From: CAZNLS01 sp964573895
GTDB lineage: Bacteria; Acidobacteriota; Aminicenantia; UBA2199
Direction of reading: 5' to 3'
DNA: 12,332 nt
NCBI GenBank assembly: GCA_964573895.1
Contig: CAZNLS010000071.1
Span: forward strand, 1 to 12,332
Positions 1 to 8,000 of the stretch are shown one piece after another. The notes under the pieces were generated by a model, which saw only the letters and a program-made list of their open reading frames with translations, ran no database searches and was not told where the DNA came from. The position numbers and the translations under genes are program-made. Every line of letters starts with the position of its first letter. Within the stretch, counting starts at the first letter, position 1.

Positions 1-2
1 AC

Positions 3-78
3 TAATACTCCTGTTTGAGTAATTGTATACTAATCTACTTCATTTTTCCACTTCAGAAATAAACAGGCAGTAGTATTA
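3..78. repeat. Imperfect inverted repeat in the left intergenic region
   Basis: The left arm TAATACT+CCTGTTT (3-16) is complementary to AAACAGG (61-67) plus AGTATTA (72-78). All 14 pairs match, but the right arm has a 4-nt bulge (CAGT, 68-71). The loop is about 44 nt. It lies downstream, on the minus strand, of the stop codon of the short anti-sigma-like frame at 100-225. There is no T-run after either arm, so a standard intrinsic terminator is not supported. It could be an RNA hairpin, a decayed mobile-element end, or chance in AT-rich DNA. Confidence 0.35.
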
Positions 79-99
79 AGTTATTTTATTTAAAGATAT

Positions 100-225
100 T
101 TATTCTATATCCGCCTCACTTTTCCTGCTAAATTTGAATGCATTATTAAGTATTGATGTGATAATTGCAATATCTGCAATATTCGCAGGAACTATTAGTG
201 AAATAGTCTCCTTCTTGTCACTCAT
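100..225 (-). pseudogene. Probable remnant of an RsbW/SpoIIAB-type anti-sigma factor (N-terminal 41 residues)
   Basis: The ATG at 225 opens a 41-codon frame ending in TAA at 100-102. It begins MSDKKETISLIVPAN and ends KSEADIE. Against B. subtilis RsbW (recalled from memory) it aligns without gaps over all 41 residues. Shared positions include Met1, Ile8, the VPA at 12-14, Ile-Ile at 21-22, Leu26 and the Ile-Glu at 40-41. In RsbW the next residues begin the helix leading to the N-box of the GHKL ATPase fold, so this frame stops just before the ATP site. Intact family members have about 140-160 residues and act as serine kinases and anti-sigma factors. No Shine-Dalgarno precedes the ATG, and none of the three frames after the stop gives a convincing continuation. 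A decayed gene is the best reading. A genuine small protein or a chance frame is possible. Confidence 0.4.
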
Positions 226-229
226 CAGG

Positions 230-258
230 TTCAAAATTAATAAATTTTGTGATATAAT
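230..258 (+). promoter_or_regulatory. Putative sigma-70 promoter with extended -10 for the membrane methyltransferase gene
   Basis: A perfect TATAAT at 253-258 is preceded by TG one base upstream (250-251), which is the extended -10 pattern. A TTCAAA at 230-235 matches the -35 consensus at four of six positions, with the ideal 17-nt spacer. The expected start near 265 leaves a leader of about 18 nt before the ATG at 283. The -35 lies five bases from the start codon of the divergent frame at 100-225. Confidence 0.55.
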
Positions 259-282
259 ATTAATGGTGCTTATTTGAATTAA

Positions 283-822
283 ATGACAACATTTACAAAA
301 TATTTCATAAAGTATAGATCATTTATAGGTATTATAGCACTTATAATTGTATTATTTTTATCTAAACCTGATGCAAATTCAATAGCTATAGGATTCTTCT
401 TAATAATAATCGGAATTATTTTTCGTGGTTGGTCATCAGGTTATCTAAAGAAAAACAGAGAACTTGCAACTAAAGGTCCGTATGCTTTAACAAGAAATCC
501 ACTCTATTTCAGTAACTTAATTTTAGGAACTGGTATTGTAATCGCATCTAACTCTCTATACGGATATCTGATTTTTGTAATCTATTATTTAAGTTTCTTT
601 CCCGCCCTTATTCTAATTGAAAATAAAAAACTTAGAAAACTATTCGGTTCAGAATATGAGAATTGGGCAAAGAATAAAAACACATTTTTCCCGAAAATTA
701 AAAAAATTGATTTAAATGGATTCAACATCTCATATTACATGAAAAACAGGGAATATAAAACACTATATTTTTCACTTTTTATAGTGCTTGTTTTGATTTT
801 TAAAGCAATATTAAGCCTCTAA
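283..822 (+). CDS. Integral membrane methyltransferase of the isoprenylcysteine / phospholipid methyltransferase type
   Basis: This 179-residue membrane protein has hydrophobic segments at about 13-27, 34-48, 77-89, 94-112 and 160-178. Between the second and third lies GPYALTRNPLY (65-75), the GPY...RxPxY signature of ICMT and PEMT-like enzymes. E113 and FGSEYENW (121-128) match the second conserved block, which with the first forms the S-adenosylmethionine pocket in this family. Such enzymes methylate prenylcysteine carboxyls, phospholipids or other lipophilic substrates, and many bacterial members are uncharacterised, so the substrate cannot be named. The C-terminal tail of about 45 residues after the conserved core, ending in an extra hydrophobic helix, is not part of the catalytic motifs. 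An in-frame TAA directly precedes the ATG, so no earlier start exists. No Shine-Dalgarno is visible. It stands alone and converges on rpoC. The family call is fairly secure. Confidence 0.8.
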   Translation: MTTFTKYFIKYRSFIGIIALIIVLFLSKPDANSIAIGFFLIIIGIIFRGWSSGYLKKNRELATKGPYALTRNPLYFSNLILGTGIVIASNSLYGYLIFVIYYLSFFPALILIENKKLRKLFGSEYENWAKNKNTFFPKIKKIDLNGFNISYYMKNREYKTLYFSLFIVLVLIFKAILSL

Positions 823-856
823 ATTAAATTTATTTTTATCTTGTCTGATTAAAGTT
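823..856. other. Convergent intergenic gap, no terminator seen
   Basis: These 34 nt separate the TAA of the methyltransferase gene from the TAA of rpoC. The stretch is AT-rich. Its only symmetry is AAATT-A-AATTT, which cannot form a stable terminator stem. I find no GC-rich hairpin followed by a T-run on either strand, so both transcripts probably end by another mechanism or run into each other. Confidence 0.6.
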
Positions 857-3800
857 TTATTTCACAACTGCTTCTTTAATATCCTGGATATCAGCATTTT
901 TACCTGTTGAAAAATCATGATATTTTTTATATCCGGTCCCGGCCGGGATAAGTCTCCCCATTGTTACATTTTCTTTTATTCCAACAAGACGATCTTCATA
1001 ACCGGCAATTGCAGCTTCTGTCAGAACCTTAGTTGTTTCCTGGAATGCCGCCGCCGATATAAAACTTTCGTTTGCGAGCGCTGCTCTGGAAATCGGAAGC
1101 AGATGAGGTTTAGCTTTTGCCGGGCTCCCTCCCTCTGCAATTACTCTTTCATTTTCAGCCATAAATTTCCATTTTTCAACTATTTGATCAGGAATGAAAT
1201 TTGTGTCTCCAACCTCTTCTATTCTACGCCATTTAATCATCTGTCTGACAATGACTTCAATATGTTTATCATTAATTGATACACCCTGAAGCCTGTAAAC
1301 TTCCTGAACTTCTTTTAATAAGTATTGTGCAAGCCTCGTTTCTCCCAGAACAGTAAGTATGTCAATCGGATCTAAAGGTCCGTCCATGAGAGGAGTTCCA
1401 GCGGAAATTCTATCGCCATCTCCTACAATGATATAAGACCCTCTCGGAATATTGTGTTCATCCGGCTTCACATTGGTGTCATCAGGCTGAATAATTATCT
1501 TTCTTGATCCCTTCATTAATTTACCATATTGTACCGTACCATCAATCTGTGCAATTTTTGCTGGAATTTTAGGTTTCCTTGCTTCAAATAACTCAGTTAT
1601 GCGAGGCAGACCTCCGGTAATATCTTTTGTTTTTGCAAATTCAGACGGAATTTTCGCAATCACATCTCCAACCATTACTTCTTCATCCGGTTTTACGCTC
1701 AAATGAGCATTTACAGGGAGCAGAAATTTACTTTTAATTTTATTGGTTTTTTTATCACGAATTATTATTTGAGGCTGAAGTTCGTCCCTTAATTTTTCAT
1801 TTTTAATGTCAATAACTATTGTTGTGATTTTACCGCTTGTTTCATCCCTGTCATTAACATATGAAATATTTTCCTCAAGATCTTTAAATTCAACAATTCC
1901 ATTATCCTTTGTCAGAATAGCATTTATAAAGGGATCCCATTGGACAAGCAGATCGCCTTTTTTAATTTTTTGGCCGTTTTTCACCTTGATCTTTGACCCG
2001 TAGGTAATTGGATAGATTGCTTTTTCTCTGTTTTTCGGATCGATGATCTGGATCAGTCCGTTCCTGTTCATTGCTACAATTGAATCGTTTTTGTCTTTAA
2101 CGACTTCAAGGTTGGAATATACAATCTTTCCATTATAATTTGCATGAAGAGTAGATTGACCTTCTCCACCTGAAGCAACACCGCCGATGTGGAAGGTTCT
2201 CATCGTTAACTGGGTCCCGGGTTCTCCAATCGACTGGGCTGCAATTATTCCTACAGCTTCTCCCAGATTTATCAGCTTCCCGGTTGAAAGATTCCTGCCA
2301 TAACATTTCTGGCATACACCGGTAACCGTTTCACAAGTGATTATTGTTCTGATCTTTATTTTTAGAATTCCACTTTCAAGAATTTCTCTTGCAGAGTATT
2401 CATCAATGATTTCATTTGCTTTCAATATTATTTTTTTCGGATCATCAAGTGAAACGATATCTTCAAGAGAAGTTCTTCCCACTATTCTTTCAAAAAATGA
2501 TTCTATCTCTTTTCCATTTTCTACTATTGCTGATACTTCTATTCCTTTTGCAGATTTACAATCTTCCTCTTTTACTATTACTTCAACAGACGAATCAACT
2601 AATTTTCTTGTCAGATATCCTGCATCAGCAGTTTTTAATGCAGTATCAGCTAATCCTTTTCTGGCACCATGTGTGGAAATAAAATACTGAAGAACTGACA
2701 GTCCCTCTTTAAAATTAGCAGTAATAGGAGTCTCGAGAATATCGCCGGAAGGTTTTGCCATCAATCCACGCATACCGGCAAGCTGTTTCAACTGGTCCTG
2801 ACTTCCCCTCGCTCCGGAATCTGACATGACATAGAGAGGATTTATCGATTCGCTCTCATAGCTGATCTTCTTCATCGTTTCAAACATTTTTATTTTTATC
2901 TGATCTGTTGCCTTACTCCACATATCGATAATTGTGTTATGCCTTTCTCCAGGGGTTAAATGGCCCTGGGAATATTTTTTTTCTACTTTATCAAGTTCAC
3001 GATCGGTTTCAGCAATAATATTTTCTTTCTCAGCAGGTGTTACGAGATCAGAAATTCCGATTGTGAAGCCTGCTTTCGTCGCATATTCAAAACCTGCTTC
3101 TTTCAGTTTATCGAGGGTTTCTATTGTTGGTTCAAATCCGAGTGTCAGGTAAATAAAATAAACTAGATTCTGTATCCCGTTTTTTTTCAAAAGACCGTTA
3201 ATAAAAGGCAATTTCTCCGGAAGCAGCTTGTTAAAAATTATTCTTCCTGGTGTTGTATATATAAGTTTATTGTTTCCTTTTGCTAAACGGCTTAAAGGAC
3301 AATTGGCTATATCCTGATGATCAAGATGATAACTATCAAGATTCTTTAATTCACCCGTGTATTTCAGTCTGATCCCGGCATTAAGATCAACAATTCCGTC
3401 TTCCATAGCCTGAAGAGCATCTTTTTCGGATGCAAACACAAGATTTTCCCCTTTTAAATTCTTCTTTTTAAAAGTCATATAATAGAATCCAAGGATCATA
3501 TCCTGGGTCGGAACCGCAAGCGGTTTACCATTAGCGGGATTGAGTATGTTATTGGTTGACAGCATTAGAAGCCTGGATTCTGCCTGTGCTTCCAGAGAAA
3601 GCGGAACATGTACAGCCATCTGGTCACCATCAAAATCAGCATTAAATGCAGGACAGACCATCGGGTGAAGTGTAATTGCATTTCCCTCAACCAGGTGCGG
3701 CTTAAATGCCTGAATGCCAAGTCTGTGAAGAGTCGGTGCCCTATTCAAAAGAACGGTGTGTTCCTTTATAACTTCATCAAGGGCATCCCAAACCTCATTT

Positions 3801-5017
3801 CTGTTTTCTTCAACCCAATTTCTTGCAACCCTGAGAGTCGTTACAACTCCCTTCTTTTCCAAGCGATTGTATATAAATGGTTTAAATAGTTCGAGTGCCA
3901 TTTTTTTAGGCAGGCCACACTGTTCGAGTTTAAGTTTAGGGTCAACTACAATTACTGACCTACCCGAATAATCAACTCTCTTACCGAGAAGATTTTGTCT
4001 GAATCTTCCCTGTTTTCCTTTAAGAGAATCAGACAGAGATTTTAGAGGTCTTTTCTGAGAGCTCATATAACTTTTATTTCTTTTTTGATTATCAAAAAGT
4101 GCATCAACAGATTCCTGGAGCATTCTTTTTTCGTTCTTAATAATTAATTCAGGTGCTTTCAGATCAAGAAGTTTTTTTAACCTGTTGTTCCTGTTAATAA
4201 CTCTTCTGTATAGATCATTTAAGTCCGAAGAAGCAAAACGGCCTCCATCGAGCCTGACGAGAGGTCTCAAATCCGGAGGCATAACGGGAACGACATCGAG
4301 CACCATCCATTCGGGTCTGTTGCCGGAGTTAAAGAAATCTTCAATTAGCTTCAGCCTTCGTGCAAGTGTTTTTTTTCTCTGAATAGATTTCTCAACAGAT
4401 AATCTAGATTTTAATTCAGATAGCTCTTTATCAAGTTCTATTTTTGTAAGAAGTTTATGGACAACCTCTGCTCCGGTTCCTGCTTCAAAGGAATCATAAC
4501 CGTATTTATCTATAAGATCGTTATATTCTTCTTCGGTAAGAATCTGTTTAAATTCAAGATTTGGCGCTGTTCCCGGATCAGTAACAATATAGTTTTCGAA
4601 ATAAACAATATTTTCAAGATTTTTTCCTGAAATTTCTAATAAGACAGCAATCCTGGAGGGGACACCTTTGAAAAACCAGATATGAGCAACTTTTGAATTT
4701 AACTCAATGTGTCCCATTCTTTCTCTTCTGACAGAAGAGAGAGTGACTTCAACACCACATTTTTCACAGATAATACCTTTATACTTTAATCCCTTGTATT
4801 TTCCACACAAACATGAGAAATCCTGGGTTGGGCCGAAAATTTTTGCACAAAATAATCCATCTCTCTCAGGTTTGAAAGTTCTGTAGTTTATGGTTTCCGG
4901 TTTTGTTACTTCACCTGACGACCAGCTTCTTATAGTTTCGGGTGAAGAGATACTTATTTTAACCTTGCTAATATCCATAATATTTATTTCAGATTTTTCT
5001 TTTCTTAACCTTTGCAT
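857..5017 (-). CDS. rpoC: DNA-directed RNA polymerase subunit beta'
   Basis: RpoC, 1386 residues (E. coli 1407), is the large catalytic subunit forming the clamp and active centre with RpoB. The N-terminal zinc site is C69, C71, C84 and C87. The catalytic Mg motif NADFDGD is at 459-465 (D461, D463, D465). The second zinc site is C820, C895, C902 and C905. The bridge helix spans about 778-808, including THGARKGLADTALKTADAGY, and the trigger loop MRTFHIGG is at 939-946. About 190 residues between the trigger-loop halves (roughly 947-1130) match the position and style of E. coli SI3. TKDITGGLPRITELFEARKP resumes the core. The ATG at 5017 has AAGGAG (5023-5028) five bases upstream. The internal ATG at 4978 (MDISKVKIS) has none, so the longer form is preferred. 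It starts 15 nt after rpoB and is the last gene of the operon. Confidence 0.98.
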   Translation of the reverse strand: MQRLRKEKSEINIMDISKVKISISSPETIRSWSSGEVTKPETINYRTFKPERDGLFCAKIFGPTQDFSCLCGKYKGLKYKGIICEKCGVEVTLSSVRRERMGHIELNSKVAHIWFFKGVPSRIAVLLEISGKNLENIVYFENYIVTDPGTAPNLEFKQILTEEEYNDLIDKYGYDSFEAGTGAEVVHKLLTKIELDKELSELKSRLSVEKSIQRKKTLARRLKLIEDFFNSGNRPEWMVLDVVPVMPPDLRPLVRLDGGRFASSDLNDLYRRVINRNNRLKKLLDLKAPELIIKNEKRMLQESVDALFDNQKRNKSYMSSQKRPLKSLSDSLKGKQGRFRQNLLGKRVDYSGRSVIVVDPKLKLEQCGLPKKMALELFKPFIYNRLEKKGVVTTLRVARNWVEENRNEVWDALDEVIKEHTVLLNRAPTLHRLGIQAFKPHLVEGNAITLHPMVCPAFNADFDGDQMAVHVPLSLEAQAESRLLMLSTNNILNPANGKPLAVPTQDMILGFYYMTFKKKNLKGENLVFASEKDALQAMEDGIVDLNAGIRLKYTGELKNLDSYHLDHQDIANCPLSRLAKGNNKLIYTTPGRIIFNKLLPEKLPFINGLLKKNGIQNLVYFIYLTLGFEPTIETLDKLKEAGFEYATKAGFTIGISDLVTPAEKENIIAETDRELDKVEKKYSQGHLTPGERHNTIIDMWSKATDQIKIKMFETMKKISYESESINPLYVMSDSGARGSQDQLKQLAGMRGLMAKPSGDILETPITANFKEGLSVLQYFISTHGARKGLADTALKTADAGYLTRKLVDSSVEVIVKEEDCKSAKGIEVSAIVENGKEIESFFERIVGRTSLEDIVSLDDPKKIILKANEIIDEYSAREILESGILKIKIRTIITCETVTGVCQKCYGRNLSTGKLINLGEAVGIIAAQSIGEPGTQLTMRTFHIGGVASGGEGQSTLHANYNGKIVYSNLEVVKDKNDSIVAMNRNGLIQIIDPKNREKAIYPITYGSKIKVKNGQKIKKGDLLVQWDPFINAILTKDNGIVEFKDLEENISYVNDRDETSGKITTIVIDIKNEKLRDELQPQIIIRDKKTNKIKSKFLLPVNAHLSVKPDEEVMVGDVIAKIPSEFAKTKDITGGLPRITELFEARKPKIPAKIAQIDGTVQYGKLMKGSRKIIIQPDDTNVKPDEHNIPRGSYIIVGDGDRISAGTPLMDGPLDPIDILTVLGETRLAQYLLKEVQEVYRLQGVSINDKHIEVIVRQMIKWRRIEEVGDTNFIPDQIVEKWKFMAENERVIAEGGSPAKAKPHLLPISRAALANESFISAAAFQETTKVLTEAAIAGYEDRLVGIKENVTMGRLIPAGTGYKKYHDFSTGKNADIQDIKEAVVK

Positions 5018-5022
5018 TTTTT

Positions 5023-5028
5023 CTCCTT
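5023..5028 (-). promoter_or_regulatory. Shine-Dalgarno of rpoC (decides the start)
   Basis: AAGGAG lies five adenines before the ATG at 5017. The alternative internal ATG at 4978 has only AT-rich sequence upstream. Just before it, rpoB ends TAG GGG TAA, giving a second in-frame stop within the 15-nt gap. Confidence 0.8.
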
Positions 5029-5032
5029 ACCC

Positions 5033-8000
5033 CTATGAAATATTTGCAATATTTTCAGCTACTTTGTCTTCATCGGTATCTTTTTCTTTTCTTACCAGCT
5101 CCATATTCAGTGTCAGACTCTTTAACTCCTTTATAAGAACATTGAATGATTCGGGAATCCCGGGGTTAAAATTCATTGTTCCCTTTACTATCGCAGAATA
5201 TATCTCATTTCTGCCGCTGATATTATCAGATTTTATTGTAAGAATTTCCTGTAATAAGTACGCGGCTCCATATGCTTCAAATGCCCAGACTTCCATTTCA
5301 CCTACTCTCTGGCCTCCGAATTGTGCTTTTCCACCAAGCGGCTGTTGAGTTATCAATGAATATGGACCTGTAGACCTTGCATGAATTTTATCATCAACCA
5401 TGTGTTCAAGCTTCAAGATATACATATATCCTACGGTAACCTTATTTCTAAAAGCTTCTCCTGTTAATCCGTCATACAAAGTAACCTTTCCATCATCCGG
5501 TAATCCTGCTTTTCTCATATATTCAATCACTTCTTCTTCTGTAGCACCATCGAAAACAGGAGTTTCAAAATGAACTCCGAGTATTTTTGCAGCCCATCCC
5601 AATATCAGTTCATAGATCTGACCAACATTCATTCTTGATGGCACACCCAGTGGATTCAGAATAATACTAATCGGTGTCCCGTCTTCAAGAAACGGCATAT
5701 CCTCTTCAGGCAGAATACGTGCAACAACGCCCTTATTCCCATGTCTTCCGGCCATCTTATCACCCACAGAAACTTTCCTGTTGACTGCAATAAAAACTTT
5801 AACAATTTTTATTATTCCCGGGGCAAATTCATCTCCCTTTTTCATTATATCTATTTTTTCGTTGTTTTCTCTTTTTATGGCATCGATATACAACAAGGTT
5901 TTTGCTTCTATTTCACTAATTTTTTCAATCTCTGCTTTCCCTATGCCTTTCTTCAATTTTGATAGTATCTCATTATTAAGATTCTTTAGGATGCCTGCAG
6001 AAATTGAATCTCCTTTCTTGAATTTTTTATCTCCGATTGACACAGATTTTGAGAATTTTTTTCCTTTTATAATTTTTTTTATTTTTTCGATTTTGTCCGA
6101 TTGAATAACTTTACGCTCATTAGCTTCATATCTTTCAAGTCTTCTAATCTCTAATTCATCAATTTCAATAGCTCTGTTATCTTTTTCAAGACCTCTTCGG
6201 GTAAAAATCTTAACATCAATAACCGTGCCCTCCACACCGGGAGGACAGTATAGGGAAGTATCTTTTATATCCGATGCCTGTTCACCGAAAATTGCTTTGA
6301 GGAGTTTTTCTTCAGGAGTAAGCTGTGTTTCTCCTTTCGGAGATACTTTTCCGACAAGAATATCTCCGGCATTAACCTTAGCTCCTATTCTAACAACACC
6401 ATTCTCATCCAGATTTTTCAAAAGATTTTCGGAAACACCGGGGATTTCTGCAGTAATTTCCTCTTTACCAAGTTTTGTTTCTCTTGCTTCCAGTGATTCC
6501 TCTACAATATAAATTGAATTGAACACCGATTCTTTAACAAGCTTTTCACTCAGTATAATTGCATCTTCATAGTTATATCCACGCCAGGGAAGAAAAGCAG
6601 CGAGGATATTCCGGCCAAGGGCAAGTTCACCTCTGTCCGATCCGGGACCATCACAGAGTATCTGTCCCTTTTCAACTCTATCTCCGGGTTTGACAAGCGG
6701 TCTCTGGTTTATTAGTGTATTCTGATTCGACCTTCTGAATTTTTTTAACTCATACAGATCGGCAGTAACACCCTCAAATTCATTTTTGTCGTTAATATCT
6801 GCTTTTACAATTATTCTTTCCGCGTCAGAATTCATAACAATTCCGGGTCTTTTGCAGATAACAATGCTTCCGGAATCCTTTACAAGCTTATATTCCATTC
6901 CCGTCCCGACCAGAGGTGTCTCCGGATTTATAAGCGGAACAGATTGTCTCTGCATGTTTGAACCCATTAGTGCCCTGTTGGCATCATCATGTGAGAGGAA
7001 CGGAATAAGAGCCGCAGATACTGAAACGATCTGCTTAGGGGATATATCCATAAAATTAACAGTTAACGGATCGGCTAAAATTGTTTCGCTTCCCTTTCTT
7101 GAATTCACTTTTTTAGTAAGAAATTTGCCCTCTTTATCGATCTTAGCATTAGCCTGTGCAATTACATAACCCTCTTCCTCCCATGCAGTGAGAAAAAATG
7201 GATGGTATTCAAATAGAGGAACTTCTTTCCGGGCCTTCTCAAGTTTTTTTATTTCCGAATTCAATGCTTTTTCTTCAACAATTTCCTTAAAAGAAAATTT
7301 TGAATCACCGGGATACAAAATTTTGAAATGATTCAACACATTCCCATTTTCTGCTTTTCTATACGGAGTTTCAATAAATCCATAATCATTCACTCTCGCA
7401 TAAGTAGTAAATGATGATATCAGTCCGATATTCGGTCCTTCAGGAGTCTCAATCGGACAGACTCTGCCATAGTGTGAAGAGTGTACGTCTCTAACTTCAA
7501 ATCCTGCCCGTTCCCGGTTCAATCCACCGGGACCTAATGCAGATATTCTTCTCTTGTGAGTAGTCTCTGCAAGCGGGTTAGTCTGATCCATGAATTGAGA
7601 TAACTGTGATGTACCGAAAAATTCTTTAATTGCGGCAAAAACCGGCTTTGTATTCAACAATTCGCGTGGAAGAAGAATTGAAATATCCTGTGAATTAGTA
7701 ATTCTCTCTTTGATGATTTTTTCAAGACGGAGCAGTCCAATCCGAAATGCATTTTCGACTAATTCTCCAACAGCCCTTATTCTTCTGTTAGCAAGGTGGT
7801 CAATATCATCTGTCATCATTTTACCGGTTCTGTCATATTTGAGTCTCAGGTAATACTTTAAAATTTCAATGATGTCATCAAGTGTGAGAACATATATATT
7901 TTCTTTATTATTTTCCTTCTGTCCCAGCCTTATATTCAGTTTTAACCTTCCAACCGATGAGAGGTCATATCTTCTCGGATCCGACAACATATTTTCAAAG

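Noticed and set aside
166..183. Tandem TGCAATATC / TGCAATATT
   Set aside because: A two-copy, nine-base repetition that simply encodes Ile-Ala-Asp-Ile-Ala in the anti-sigma-like frame. It is too short to be a repeat array or binding-site cluster.
917..1279. A 120-codon plus-strand frame inside rpoC, and many similar ones across rpoB and rpoC
   Set aside because: All are complements of strongly conserved coding sequence with no ribosome binding sites and no family similarity.
2133..2315. A 60-codon same-strand frame inside rpoC
   Set aside because: It is an alternate frame of the region encoding the second zinc site and trigger loop, and the real frame is unambiguous there.
4890..5348. A 152-codon plus-strand frame spanning the rpoB-rpoC junction
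   Set aside because: It lies wholly antisense to two certain genes, has no recognisable domain, and its sequence reflects their complement. I treat it as a shadow frame.
7535..7618. Possible rifampicin-resistance alleles in rpoB
   Set aside because: The differences from E. coli are not at the key drug-contact positions. D598, H608, R611, S613 and L615 are all the sensitive residues.
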